64,000 nt of DNA from an uncultured Oscillibacter sp. (GTDB lineage Bacteria > Bacillota > Clostridia > Oscillospirales > Oscillospiraceae). The position numbers and the translations under genes were made by a program. Below are positions 51,176-60,406 of this stretch, piece after piece (position 1 is the stretch's first letter; each line of letters starts with the position of its first letter). The stretch covers positions 12,955 to 76,954 of the forward strand of contig CAJTSM010000012.1 of NCBI GenBank assembly GCA_910578935.1, written 5' to 3'. Under the pieces are notes generated by a model. The model saw only the letters and a list, made by a program, of their open reading frames with translations, ran no database searches and was not told the DNA's origin.

Positions 51176-51872
51176 GACGGAGCAGTATGAAAACATCCGC
51201 GCGGCCGGTGAACTGATGGCCGGCGCGGTCGAAGAGGATCGCCTGATCAGCGTTTATGGCGGCGGCGGGCACACCACGCTGCCGGTGGGGGAAATGTTTT
51301 TCCGGGCCGGGGGACTGTGCAACATCAATCCATGCATGGAAACGGGCTTGTCCGTGTTCAATCAGGCGCGGAAATACCTGGCCTTGGAGCGCTGCGTAAA
51401 TTACGGCAGGGCGATTTTGGATTACTATGATCTGAAAAAGGACGATGTTCTGATTATTTATCACAACATTGGCATCAACCCGGCGACCATAGACGCGGCC
51501 ATGGCCGCCAAGGAAAGAGAGGTGAAGATCATCGCGGTTTCCTCCGCGGCTTGGCAGGAGGGAATTCCCGCCGGGTATGAGCTGCGCCATCCCTCCGGCA
51601 AAAATCTGTACGACTTTGCTGATATCCGGATCGACGATTACAACCCTGTGGGGGATACCGTAGTGAAGCTGGAAGGATTTGATACGCCGATTGGCCCCAT
51701 TTCCAACATTACGGATTTTTATATTGCCCACCGCCTGGAGATTGAGTGTGCCAAGGCCTGCCTGAAGCGGGGAATTGATCCGCCGTTTTGGAGAAGTGCC
51801 AACGTCCCCGGCGGAGACGCGTTCAACCAGAAGAATCTGGAAAAATACGGCAGCCGGATTAAGATGCTTTGA
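51117..51872 (+). CDS. SIS-domain protein, copy 2 (UPF0309-like)
   Basis: 251 residues, ATG at 51117 (or 51120) behind GGGAAAGGAATGT, inside the PfkB gene. SIS motifs LISVYGGGGHTTLPVGEMFFRAGG and VLIIYHNIGINPATIDAAMAAKE; the usual Ser/Thr-Ser phosphate loop of copy 1 (VSTSG) is replaced by YHNIG here, so its ligand may differ. C-terminus RSANVPGGDAFNQKNLEKYG matches copy 1. Two unlike SIS paralogues in one operon could form a heteromeric isomerase. Confidence 0.82.
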   Translation: MMDYSNGYLPKVMELLSRIETEQYENIRAAGELMAGAVEEDRLISVYGGGGHTTLPVGEMFFRAGGLCNINPCMETGLSVFNQARKYLALERCVNYGRAILDYYDLKKDDVLIIYHNIGINPATIDAAMAAKEREVKIIAVSSAAWQEGIPAGYELRHPSGKNLYDFADIRIDDYNPVGDTVVKLEGFDTPIGPISNITDFYIAHRLEIECAKACLKRGIDPPFWRSANVPGGDAFNQKNLEKYGSRIKML

Positions 51873-51887
51873 TGGGAGGAAGCTGCT

Positions 51888-52661
51888 ATGGATCGTCAAT
51901 TTACCGCCAAACTCAGGGAGCTGGCGGATAAGTATTCCGTCGCGGAAAACGTGGAGGCGGAGCTGGCGGACGGCGCGGTCAAGGTCTGCTGCGGCAAGGG
52001 CGCCTTCTGCTTTTTCTACGATTTTACCCAAAAGTACGCTTATGAGGGTTTCCAAAATGTCCCCCTGTTCCATTGGCAGAGCAAGCGCCGCTATGCCGAG
52101 CTGCGGGGCCTGCTGGACAGAAAGATGATTACCCCAGCCTTGGCGATGCGCATTCACCACATTGTCCCTAGGGACGCGTTTGCCCGTACGCTGAAAGATA
52201 TCATTGTGTTTGAGACAAATCTTTTTGAGTTTATTACCCGCAGCCGGGTGGACCGGGTGTTTGCGGATTTCAGCGGGGATGTGTATACAAACTGTATCAT
52301 GTCCACTGAACATAACATCAAGGCCAGCATGGAGCTCGGCTTTTCTCCGGACGGCAGCGAGCCGGTTTTGCTGCACGAGGTGGTGGCCCGCAGCGGTGTT
52401 GCGTCCGACCTTCCGGTGGACACCCAAATGGTACAGTATCCTATTTATGTCCTGAAGGGCCCGGAGACGCGGGTGTATAACGAAATTGACTATGAGCTGT
52501 ACGGCATGGAAAATACCCAGGCGGACTGCATCCGTTTTATCCTCTGGGCGCTGGCCGACACCAGCCGGATCGACGGCCTTTGCAGCGACTATGCTCATAT
52601 TGAGAAGGTATATGCGGCCGCGGCCGGCGGAAGCCTGCGGTACGCGCCGGTAGGAGGCTGA
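51888..52661 (+). CDS. Conserved protein of unknown function in sugar-acid operon
   Basis: 257 residues, RBS GGGAGGAAGC. Cytosolic, no membrane segment. Distinct stretches: VCCGKGAFCFFYDF, LAMRIHHIVPRDAFARTLKDIIVFETNLFEF, and IRFILWALADTSRIDGLCSDYAH near the end. I do not recognise a family. Its tight placement between a SIS protein and a Gfo/Idh oxidoreductase makes a role in the same pathway likely. Confidence 0.6.
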   Translation: MDRQFTAKLRELADKYSVAENVEAELADGAVKVCCGKGAFCFFYDFTQKYAYEGFQNVPLFHWQSKRRYAELRGLLDRKMITPALAMRIHHIVPRDAFARTLKDIIVFETNLFEFITRSRVDRVFADFSGDVYTNCIMSTEHNIKASMELGFSPDGSEPVLLHEVVARSGVASDLPVDTQMVQYPIYVLKGPETRVYNEIDYELYGMENTQADCIRFILWALADTSRIDGLCSDYAHIEKVYAAAAGGSLRYAPVGG

Positions 52662-52663
52662 GT

Positions 52664-53743
52664 ATGAGACAGGTTCATCTTGCGATTGCGTCGCTGACCC
52701 ACGCCCATGTACGGAAATACTATCAGACGCTGCACGACAACCAGAAGATCGACTGGGTGGCGGTTTCCGCCGCGACTGAAGAGGCGGCGCGGAATTTCCG
52801 GGAATACGGATACGACGTCCCGGTTTACGCCTCCACGGAGGAAATGCTGAAGGCCCATCCTGAGATTGAGGGGGTTATCATCGCCAGCGAAAATTTCCGT
52901 CATTACGGCGACATGGAGCTGTGCTGCCGGTACGGCAAGCACATGCTGTCCATGAAGGTTCCGACCTTTGATTTGGAAGAATATGACCGGATGATCGATA
53001 TGGTCGAAAAGGCCGGCGTCATATGCCAGGTGGAATTGGAGATGCACTATAATCCCACCTGCAAGCGGGTGCTGGAGCTGGTCCGGAGCGGCGCGGTCGG
53101 CGATGTGATTTCCTTCAACGCCACCAATATCACCCTTTCCCCTGTATGGGCCTTTCCCTGGCAGGGGAACCCGGAGATTTCCTATGGAAAGCGCGTTGCG
53201 CTGAGAGCGGGTGACGCCCGTTTCCGGGGCGGAGCCCTCAGCGACCATCCGCATATCTTTGACATGCTGCGCTGGGCGACGGACAGCGACTACGACTATG
53301 TGTTTGCCGATGTGGCGGATAACATCCGGGAGATCGAGGAAGAGGATGTAATATACGTGACCGGCCGCATGAAAAACGGCTGTAAATTTTTGCTGGATCC
53401 CTCCTGGTCCCGCCATGAGGTCAAGACCAAGCTGCCGGTGGATTGGGACCTGCACCCAAAGCGCATGGAGGTGAACTTTTCCATTGTCGGAACCAAAGGG
53501 GTGATTCAAGCCGACTGCTTTGGTCCCAATGACAGCTACTGCGGCGGGCCCAACAACCGTTATGCCGTCCAATATACATATTTTGACGAATGGATTGGCA
53601 TGATGGATGAATTTTGCGACTGCATTTTGCGGGGCAGACAGCCCAAAATCAATTTGCAGTGGCACCGGCAGACCGTTGAAGCGATGGTACACTGCTATGA
53701 TTCCGTTGCCGCCGGGGCCCCGGTTTATATGAATCAAGAGTAA
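52664..53743 (+). CDS. Gfo/Idh/MocA family oxidoreductase
   Basis: 359 residues. N-terminal Rossmann domain (VHLAIASLTHAHVRKYYQ) with an atypical dinucleotide loop lacking GxGxxG. The middle of the protein has the hallmark ELEMHYNPTCKRVLELVRSGAVGDVISFN, and DHPHIFDMLRW contains the catalytic His region. It starts 3 nt after the preceding gene (RBS TAGGAGGCTG). Family members oxidise sugars or sugar derivatives with NAD(P). Confidence 0.82.
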   Translation: MRQVHLAIASLTHAHVRKYYQTLHDNQKIDWVAVSAATEEAARNFREYGYDVPVYASTEEMLKAHPEIEGVIIASENFRHYGDMELCCRYGKHMLSMKVPTFDLEEYDRMIDMVEKAGVICQVELEMHYNPTCKRVLELVRSGAVGDVISFNATNITLSPVWAFPWQGNPEISYGKRVALRAGDARFRGGALSDHPHIFDMLRWATDSDYDYVFADVADNIREIEEEDVIYVTGRMKNGCKFLLDPSWSRHEVKTKLPVDWDLHPKRMEVNFSIVGTKGVIQADCFGPNDSYCGGPNNRYAVQYTYFDEWIGMMDEFCDCILRGRQPKINLQWHRQTVEAMVHCYDSVAAGAPVYMNQE

Positions 53744-53754
53744 GGAGGGAGCGT

Positions 53755-54786
53755 ATGGCGATCCGGCATACTGCTGTCAGTTATTACGGCATTAACTATG
53801 TAGAACATGCGGAAAGGGACTTTCAGGAGATGATCGAGCACGGCTGTGACACGGTGATCCTGGCCCTGACGGAGTTTGACCTGGATTTTTGGTTTCCCAA
53901 TATCAACGCCATTGTAAAAAAGGGCCATGAAATGGGCCTCCGGGTACTGGCGGATCTCTGGGGGATCGGGAAATACTTTGGAGGAGAACAGGTCAGTTTG
54001 TTTCTGCAAAACAACGTCCACCACCGGCAGGTGTCCGCTTACACGGGCGAGACGCTGAATGCCGCGTGCTTTAACACAAATTCTTTCCGGGATTACTTCG
54101 TGGGCCTCTGCATGAGGCTTGCCCGCGAGACGGAGGTGGACGGGTTCTTTTGGGATGAACCCCATTACGCCTATCCAAAGGCGTACGCGTCCATTACCGG
54201 CGGGGCGGGGGACGACTGGTCCTGCCGCTGCCCGGAGTGCATGAAGAAGTTTCAGGCGTACTACGGTTACGAAATGCCCCGGTTCATGAACGACGATGTG
54301 AAGCAGTTCCGGTGGAGAGAGGCGCTTGAAACCCTGCGGCTGGCTTCCAAGGCTTTAAAGGAGTATCGTCCGGAGCTGGAGATTACCTGCTGTGTCCACG
54401 CTACGATGAACGGATATTACGTAACGGAACTGAGGGGCTATGACAATTGGGACATGGTGGCGTCCTGCCCTTATTTCGACGTGTTTTCCACCACCATTCT
54501 CAATTGGACGCTTCCGGAGAGCTTTTTCCGGGAGATCACCGAACGTACGGTGGCGATGGCCCGGAAATACGGCAAGGAGTCGGAGCGGTGGCTGATGGGC
54601 TATCATAAGCAGCCGGATGATTTTTCACAGATCGACAAGGTGGTTGACCTGTATGAAGCGCTGGGAGTTGACCGTCTGGGCACCTGGACTTACCGGGGCG
54701 GGCTGGGCACCTCCGTGGCGGCCAGGAATCCGGTGGAACTATGGGACGCGATTGGAAGGAACTACCGGCGGGTGCTGCAAAAATAG
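53755..54786 (+). CDS. Putative TIM-barrel protein (glycoside-hydrolase-like)
   Basis: 343 residues. ITALT-type strand pattern: TVILALTEFDLDFWFPNINAIV, GLRVLADLWGIG, and VDGFFWDEPHYAYPKAYAS with acidic residues at strand ends. A C-x-C-x2-C motif (CRCPEC) precedes a helix. This is the general pattern of glycoside-hydrolase-like TIM barrels of unknown specificity. RBS AAGGAGGGAGCG. It lies between the oxidoreductase and a mannonate-dehydratase-family gene. Family uncertain. Confidence 0.55.
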   Translation: MAIRHTAVSYYGINYVEHAERDFQEMIEHGCDTVILALTEFDLDFWFPNINAIVKKGHEMGLRVLADLWGIGKYFGGEQVSLFLQNNVHHRQVSAYTGETLNAACFNTNSFRDYFVGLCMRLARETEVDGFFWDEPHYAYPKAYASITGGAGDDWSCRCPECMKKFQAYYGYEMPRFMNDDVKQFRWREALETLRLASKALKEYRPELEITCCVHATMNGYYVTELRGYDNWDMVASCPYFDVFSTTILNWTLPESFFREITERTVAMARKYGKESERWLMGYHKQPDDFSQIDKVVDLYEALGVDRLGTWTYRGGLGTSVAARNPVELWDAIGRNYRRVLQK

Positions 54787-54875
54787 AGAACGGGGCAAAC
54801 GGGCCGGTACCGTCTTGGCACGGGGCTTGGGCGGGCCGCCTATACCTGGCTGTGAAGTGTGGAGGAAACGGCGCC

Positions 54876-55832
54876 ATGATTTTGACAGATTATTTTTGTT
54901 CGGAGAAGGATATCACATGGGAGTATGCGGTGCAGTGCGGCGTGCGGCATGGAGTGATCCGGCTTCCGGAAACGCAGGATTTTGATTTGGCGGACGCCTC
55001 CTGCTGGCGGAGCCTTTGCGGCCGTTTCCGCAAAAATGGGATTACGCCGCTGGTGATAGAACCTCTGCCCAACCAGCTTCATGACCACATCAAGAGCGGG
55101 GATGAGCTTCGGGACCAGTCGATTGAGACGTTCTGCAAAATGCTGCCCTTGATGCGGGAACAGGGGATCGGCACGGTTTGCTTCAACTTTATGGCAAAAA
55201 TCGGATGGACCAGGACCCGCAGTGATATTCGGGAGCGGGGCGGCGCCAAGGTGACGGGCTTTCGTATGGCGGACTTTGTCCCGGGCCCGGAGGCGATTGA
55301 GACGGAGGTGCTGTGGGAGAATTACCGGTATTTTCTGAAAGCGGTCCTGCCGGAGGCGGAGCGTTGGGGCATCCGGCTTGCCCTGCACCCGGATGATCCG
55401 CCGATCACGACTTTGGGCAATGTGCACCGCATCATGGTCAGCTTGGATCACATCCAAAAGGCCATGGAGGTCGTGCCGTCTCCGATGCTGGGAGTGACGT
55501 TTTGCCAGGCGACCTACCATATGATGGGAGAGGATGTCGAACAGGCGGCCCGCCTTTTGGCGGATAAAATCTTTTTCATTCATTTCCGCAACTGCCGGGG
55601 CACTCCATGGGATTTTTGGGAGACATTCCACGACAATGGGGAACTGGACATGGCCCGGCTGATTGCGCTGTACGCGGAACTGGGCTTGGATGTGCCGGTC
55701 CGGGTGGACCATGTGCCTCAACTGGCCGGAGAAACCGAGGGTACAGCGGGCTACACGGCGCTGGGGCGCTTGTACGCGATCGGGTATTTGAAAGGGCTTT
55801 TAGAAATGTACGACTGCTTGAGTCAAAAATAG
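54876..55832 (+). CDS. Mannonate dehydratase (UxuA) family protein
   Basis: 318 residues from ATG 54876 (GGAGGAAACGG upstream); the longer frame from 54741 is rejected. UxuA-type features: LALHPDDPPITTLG (metal/His site), GVTFCQATYHMMG, IFFIHFRNCRG...FHDNGELDM and VPVRVDHVPQL. It is somewhat shorter than the usual enzyme of about 350-390 residues. UxuA dehydrates D-mannonate to 2-keto-3-deoxygluconate; the acid taken up by the TRAP system may be the substrate. Confidence 0.78.
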   Translation: MILTDYFCSEKDITWEYAVQCGVRHGVIRLPETQDFDLADASCWRSLCGRFRKNGITPLVIEPLPNQLHDHIKSGDELRDQSIETFCKMLPLMREQGIGTVCFNFMAKIGWTRTRSDIRERGGAKVTGFRMADFVPGPEAIETEVLWENYRYFLKAVLPEAERWGIRLALHPDDPPITTLGNVHRIMVSLDHIQKAMEVVPSPMLGVTFCQATYHMMGEDVEQAARLLADKIFFIHFRNCRGTPWDFWETFHDNGELDMARLIALYAELGLDVPVRVDHVPQLAGETEGTAGYTALGRLYAIGYLKGLLEMYDCLSQK

Positions 55833-55933
55833 GCGGCCGTTTATGAAAGCCGGCGGTGACGGAACAGGTTCAGGGGCTGGAAAGGGCACTGAGAATTGAC
55901 ACCGCTGAACGCGGCGTCCGCTCCGCTGAAAAA

Positions 55934-55974
55934 ACAGCCGGGAAAATCCTAAGATGGATTTCCCGGCTGTTTTC
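55934..55974. terminator. Bidirectional terminator between TRAP operon and chemoreceptor genes
   Basis: ACAGCCGGGAAAATCC pairs with GGATTTCCCGGCTGT, with AAAA before and TTTT after, so it can stop transcription from both sides. Remaining 55833-56094 sequence shows no gene. Confidence 0.8.
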
Positions 55975-56094
55975 TATGGCTGTTTCGGCCCTGGGGCGTG
56001 GGCACCGGAAAGAGCGCGGGGTTCGCGGCGTGGGGAGGCTTATTTGCGAAACCCCGCTGCCGCAAAGTCATGTTTGTCCGGCAGAGAATCCCGG

Positions 56095-57039
56095 TCAATC
56101 CGCCTTTTCCAGGTCCTTAATAATCGGGGGAATCTGGGAGAGCATGTTGTCCATATCCTCAAACATGGCGCTCTTGGTGGTTCCCAGGCGGCTGGCTTGA
56201 TCAATATGCTTGATGACCTCCTGATACTGGTCTTTAATCTGATCAAAGAACTGGCACAGTACCTGCAAATCCCCCTGGGAAGAAGAAATCACGCCGGAGA
56301 TCTCGTTTTGAACCGTCACGGCTCCTTCGGCCGCCGCCGTGATCTTGCGGAAGCTCTCATCCGTACCGGCAACGATGCCGGCGCCCTGGCCCAGTGTTTC
56401 CTGAGATGCCCGGATGCTGCCGTTGAGCTCACCGGCGCGGTCCTCCACATCGCTGACGCCGGTGTTCACCTCACCGGCCAAAACTTTGATCTCCTTGGCC
56501 AGCTCTTTCACTTGCGCGGCCACCACCGCGAAGCCCCGGCCTTCGACTCCGGCTCTGGCAGCCTCAATGGAGGCGTTGATCGCCAGAATGTTTGTCTGGT
56601 CCGCAATGGACACAATCTTCCCCATGCATTGCTGAATCTCCCGGATTGCGGCTTGCAGCTTGGAGAAAATCTCCGCCATCTGGTCGTAAGAATGCTGCAC
56701 CTCCATGGACGACCTGCTCAGCGCTTCGATTTGCCCTTGGGCCTCCGCCACCGTCTGAGCAATATCCCCCCGGACGCGATTGAACTGTTCCGCCGTCTGG
56801 TCAATGTTGGAGAAGGACTGGCCCAGTTCCTGAAGCTTTTCCTGGAAGTGGTCCGCCTCTTTCAGCACGCCGGAGAAGGTAGAACCCACCATGCTCAGCT
56901 CTGAGAGGGAAGAGACTTCTTTTTTAACCAGTTCCCTCTGATAATCTTTTAAACTGTCCGCGACATGCAAAACCGGATAAAGGCTTTTTTCCTGGCGGGG
57001 CTGATCCGGCTGCTTCCGATTTTTTCCTGAAAATAACAT
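56095..57039 (-). CDS. Soluble methyl-accepting chemotaxis protein
   Basis: 314 residues from ATG 57039 (RBS AAGGGAGGC). Long coiled coil with the conserved signalling tip QTNILAINASIEAARAGVEGRGFAVVA (residues about 145-170) flanked by heptad repeats. No transmembrane helix, HAMP or periplasmic sensor, so it is cytosolic. It is short compared with standard receptors. It follows the FIST-domain gene by 13 nt, so FIST may supply the sensor. No che genes are in the window. Confidence 0.85.
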   Translation of the reverse strand: MLFSGKNRKQPDQPRQEKSLYPVLHVADSLKDYQRELVKKEVSSLSELSMVGSTFSGVLKEADHFQEKLQELGQSFSNIDQTAEQFNRVRGDIAQTVAEAQGQIEALSRSSMEVQHSYDQMAEIFSKLQAAIREIQQCMGKIVSIADQTNILAINASIEAARAGVEGRGFAVVAAQVKELAKEIKVLAGEVNTGVSDVEDRAGELNGSIRASQETLGQGAGIVAGTDESFRKITAAAEGAVTVQNEISGVISSSQGDLQVLCQFFDQIKDQYQEVIKHIDQASRLGTTKSAMFEDMDNMLSQIPPIIKDLEKAD

Positions 57040-57052
57040 TCCGAAGCCTCCC

Positions 57053-58108
57053 TTACTCAAAGACCACACAGGTCATGGACTGGTTGACAAAGCGGTTGTT
57101 GTAATGCTCCCCATAGCCCACGAAACCAGCATGGCAGCCAAGAGAGGCCATCTCCCGCAGATAGGTCTGCATATATCCGCGCTCCGTGAAAAGCTTATAG
57201 CGGAACAGGCAGTTCACGGAGAAGACCGCCGAGCGCCGCGGAAAATCCTGGCTGATTTGCCGGATGGTGTCCCGGGTAATGGCCTGATAATCTCCCAGCT
57301 CCAGAAGGATCAAAACATCGGAGTCGTTCACCTGGCGGAAGCAGGCCAAGGCATTGCCGTTGACGTCTTTAATAGAGATGATGCAGGTGTCCTCTCCGTT
57401 AATTTTACCGAAAGGATTCTGGAAGGTCCGGGTTAGAATTTCTTCGTCGGTTACATGGAGAATGTTCTTGTAAACCTGCTTGGCGGGCTTGCCGTTCAGG
57501 GAACCCAGTATGTAGTTGGCTCGGTCCGTGTCGGAGGCGATAAACCGGTAGTCCCCCAGCTGATGGTAAATGTTTTCCTTGTAAGTTTTCACCCGGCCGT
57601 GCTGATTGCGGACCAGGGCGTAAGCCACGGCGTCCTGATAAATTTTCCCGTTGGCGGAAACTCTGCCCTCGCCGCCGGTTCCCCCCATCAGGGAAATCCC
57701 CCGCTGCCGGAGGGCGGTATAAATAGTGGTCAGGACACAGGCGTCGTTTCCGGTGCAAAAATCGATGCACACCGTGTCCTGCCCGGCGCCGCCCACGGTC
57801 CGAATGTCCTGCTCCAGCCGCCGGATATATTTTACCGGCATGGTAGACGCCTGTTCCAGCACATTGGCCGCGGCGGCGACGCCTTCGGAAAAGGCAACGA
57901 CGCTGACGCCGTTCTCTACAATATTTACCCGATAACTCATACCGATGCAGCCAATGCTGGGAACGCCGGGAAACCGCTGCTCCAGAGCCTTTACATGGGA
58001 TTCAAACTGAGAATTATTTGATAACAGCATAATGAACTGAGGACTGCGAAGCCCGCTGAGCGCCTCCTCCAGGTTTCCGCTTGGGCTCATGCCGATAAAC
58101 TGTTTCAC
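57053..58108 (-). CDS. FIST-domain sensory protein
   Basis: 351 residues from GTG 58108 (AAAGGAG upstream); upstream in-frame codons belong to non-coding sequence. N-terminal FIST domain (PQFIMLLSNNSQFESHVKALEQRFPGVPSIGCIGMSY...GISLMGGTGGEG) and FIST_C (ILHVTDEEILTRTFQNPFGK; GFVGYGEHYNNRFVNQSMTCVVF). FIST domains are proposed to bind small ligands such as amino acids and often pair with chemotaxis or signalling proteins. Operon with the soluble chemoreceptor at 56095, which it likely feeds. Confidence 0.82.
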   Translation of the reverse strand: MKQFIGMSPSGNLEEALSGLRSPQFIMLLSNNSQFESHVKALEQRFPGVPSIGCIGMSYRVNIVENGVSVVAFSEGVAAAANVLEQASTMPVKYIRRLEQDIRTVGGAGQDTVCIDFCTGNDACVLTTIYTALRQRGISLMGGTGGEGRVSANGKIYQDAVAYALVRNQHGRVKTYKENIYHQLGDYRFIASDTDRANYILGSLNGKPAKQVYKNILHVTDEEILTRTFQNPFGKINGEDTCIISIKDVNGNALACFRQVNDSDVLILLELGDYQAITRDTIRQISQDFPRRSAVFSVNCLFRYKLFTERGYMQTYLREMASLGCHAGFVGYGEHYNNRFVNQSMTCVVFE

Positions 58109-58154
58109 GCCGCTGTCTCCTTTCAACGAATCTGGGAACCATTCTTGAACTTTT

Positions 58155-58199
58155 ATTATACTGGAAAGCCTTGGGCCTGTCAATTATCATAAATGATAA
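58155..58199 (-). promoter_or_regulatory. Consensus promoter of the FIST-chemoreceptor operon
   Basis: Minus strand: TTGACA (58178-58183), 17 nt, TATAAT (58155-58160), a perfect vegetative promoter. The palindrome TTATCATAAATGATAA (58184-58199) lies immediately upstream of the -35 and could bind an activator. Confidence 0.75.
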
Positions 58200-58303
58200 A
58201 TAGACGAGAGAGGAGGAGACGGGCTCGGCCATCTCTTTTTGACAAAAAATTACAATGGATTTTAGACGTTCTTCCAAAAAAATGAAAAAGGGGAAATCTC
58301 CTA

Positions 58304-58362
58304 TTGACTTTTCGACAAGAAACAGGGTATGCTGGAAAAAAAGAAAATGAGAACGTTCTCAT
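58304..58362 (+). promoter_or_regulatory. Promoter and LacI operator of the Tct cluster
   Basis: TTGACT (58304-58309), 18 nt, TATGCT (58328-58333). The perfect palindrome ATGAGAACGTTCTCAT (58347-58362) lies just before the LacI-type gene's RBS, downstream of the promoter. It implies autorepression. Confidence 0.7.
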
Positions 58363-58374
58363 AACGGAGGACTT

Positions 58375-59370
58375 ATGGCATCGACCATTGTTGACGTAGC
58401 AAAAAAATGCGGCTATTCCAAAGCTACCGTTTCAAGAGCTTATACGGAACCGGACCGGGTGAGCGAACGGGCCAGGAGCAAAATATACGCCGCGGCGAAA
58501 AGCCTGAACTATTCCCCGAACGCCATAGCCCGGGCCATGGTCCGACAGCGGACGGAGAACATCGCTTTTATCATTCATGAAAAGCAGTCTCCGGCTGTGC
58601 TGAACCCGTTTTATTCCCCCATTTTGGAGGCGGTTATGCGGGAGAGCGCCCGCCGTAGTTACAGTGTGTTTGTGGTTACAAATCAAGATGTGCAGCTCCC
58701 CAACGGCGATGTGTATATTAAAAAGCAGATGGACGGCGTCATTTTCGTGGGAGAGGCGAACCCGGAAGTGATCGGCAAGCTGCGGGAACAGAAGATTCCC
58801 GTGGTGCTGCTGAACAATTTCCTGGACATGGAGGATCTTCTCTGCATCACTACCGGCCACTATGAGGGGGCGGTGAGCGCGGTGGAACACCTATGCAGGC
58901 GGGGACACCGCAGGATTGGCCTCCTGGCCGGGCGGTTCTCTCCCCAGGTGAACGAGGCCCGCTATAACGGCTATTTCGATGCATTGGCCCGGCAGGGATT
59001 GAAGGCGGACCCCCGGTATGTTCTGGACATCGACCCTACGCTGGAGGCGGGAGAAGAGGCGATGGCCCGGCTGCTGGAAATGGAGGAGCGGCCCACGGCT
59101 GTCTTCTGCACCAACGACACGGTGGCGGCCGGCGCTATGAAAGCGGTGATCCGGGCCGGGCTGCGAATTCCGAAAGATATGGCCGTTGTTGGATTCGACG
59201 ACAGCTCTGTCAGCCGTATCGTGGAGCCGGAGCTGACGACCGTGCGCATTGATATGGACCAAATGGGCCGGCTGGCGGCGGAAAAACTGTTTGACCTGAT
59301 CGACGGCAGACCCTTGGACCGGAAGAAAATTGTGATCCCAACGGAATTGATCGTGCGAAAGTCCAGTTGA
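58375..59370 (+). CDS. LacI family regulator of the Tct cluster
   Basis: 331 residues, ATG behind GGAGG. Helix-turn-helix TIVDVAKKCGYSKATVSRAYTE and hinge (NAIARAMVRQRTENIAFIIHE), then a sugar-binding-protein-like domain (FCTNDTVAAGAMKAVIRAGL; VVGFDDSSVSRIVEPELTTV). Operator palindrome immediately upstream. It presumably controls the MBL-fold gene and tctCBA that follow. Confidence 0.9.
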   Translation: MASTIVDVAKKCGYSKATVSRAYTEPDRVSERARSKIYAAAKSLNYSPNAIARAMVRQRTENIAFIIHEKQSPAVLNPFYSPILEAVMRESARRSYSVFVVTNQDVQLPNGDVYIKKQMDGVIFVGEANPEVIGKLREQKIPVVLLNNFLDMEDLLCITTGHYEGAVSAVEHLCRRGHRRIGLLAGRFSPQVNEARYNGYFDALARQGLKADPRYVLDIDPTLEAGEEAMARLLEMEERPTAVFCTNDTVAAGAMKAVIRAGLRIPKDMAVVGFDDSSVSRIVEPELTTVRIDMDQMGRLAAEKLFDLIDGRPLDRKKIVIPTELIVRKSS

Positions 59371-59420
59371 CACGACAGATCCGGGATAATAAAAAATCAG
59401 AACGGAAAAGAGGTGAATAC

Positions 59421-60395
59421 ATGCGGATTACGATGATTAATGTTGGCTACGGAGACGCCATTTTATTCCAGGGTTCCAGCGGTTTCACGGCCTTGCTGGA
59501 TGGCGGGAGCGCGCTGCAATCGGAATTTGACGGGAGCCCTTACCGAATCCGGGCGGCGGACTATTTGCAAAGGGAGGGAATCACGGAACTGGACGCCCTG
59601 TTTATTTCCCACATCCACGAGGATCATGTCTGTGGTTTGGAGCCGGTAATGGAGCGGTGTGCGGTAAAGGATATTTACGTTCCCTATCCTGTGGAACCGT
59701 TTTTAAAGGGCTGTGAGCTCCACCCGTCGCCGGGCGCTTTCCGAAGCGTGCCGCTGTACACAAACGCCTTAAACGCCTACCGCCGGATTCTTCTGCGGGC
59801 AGTGAAAACCGGGACGTCCATTACTGTGACCGGACCGGGAGATACCCTTGCTCTTGGCTCTGAGCTCACGGTGAAAGTTCTGGGCCCGAAGCCGGGAATA
59901 GTCCACAGCTATATGGAACTGGTGAAGGAGGCCTATGCTTCGGCGGGACGGGAGGCCGCTGTGACGGAACTTCTTACAAAGCTGGACGCCGCGTCCAATC
60001 AGACCAGCATGCTGCTGCGGTTTGAGGTCGAAGAGGTCGTTTTCCTGTCGGCGGCAGACAGCTGCCCGAGGGAATGGGGAGGAGTTCCCTCTTTTTTGCT
60101 TGAAAATGTAAACGTTCTCAAATTGCCACATCATGGACAAATTGATTCAATTTCGGAACAATTTATGAAAGAAATGCCGTTGGAGTATGTAATTACCACA
60201 TCCGGCTCCGACCGGCGCTACAACAGCTCCCATCCCCAGGTGTACCAGCGCCTGCTGCAATGGCGGAATTCTCATCCCCCCAGGTTCCTGTTTTCCGACG
60301 AGCGGAGCTACCCCCCCTATTTCTCGCGGCCAGAGGGATTTCAAGCGATCGTCCTTGAAATCAATTCCGGTGGTATTACGCCGGAGTTTATTTAG
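59421..60395 (+). CDS. ComEC-like metallo-beta-lactamase-fold hydrolase
   Basis: 324 residues from ATG 59421 (AAGAGGTG upstream). Starts with MINVGYGDAILFQ, then ISHIHEDHVCGL (HxHxDH zinc site, around residue 74), a second-half FLSAADSC and KLPHHGQIDS (C-terminal His). Matches the ComEC/Rec2 and MBL-fold hydrolase group without membrane part. A hydrolytic role on a sugar lactone or phosphoester is possible in this operon, but no evidence specifies it. Confidence 0.78.
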   Translation: MRITMINVGYGDAILFQGSSGFTALLDGGSALQSEFDGSPYRIRAADYLQREGITELDALFISHIHEDHVCGLEPVMERCAVKDIYVPYPVEPFLKGCELHPSPGAFRSVPLYTNALNAYRRILLRAVKTGTSITVTGPGDTLALGSELTVKVLGPKPGIVHSYMELVKEAYASAGREAAVTELLTKLDAASNQTSMLLRFEVEEVVFLSAADSCPREWGGVPSFLLENVNVLKLPHHGQIDSISEQFMKEMPLEYVITTSGSDRRYNSSHPQVYQRLLQWRNSHPPRFLFSDERSYPPYFSRPEGFQAIVLEINSGGITPEFI

Positions 60396-60406
60396 TCAAC
60401 ATAGTA

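Noticed and set aside
55856..56200. 114-codon frame after the UxuA-family gene
   Set aside because: It spans the bidirectional terminator and runs into the 3' end of the chemoreceptor gene on the other strand; no RBS or start context.
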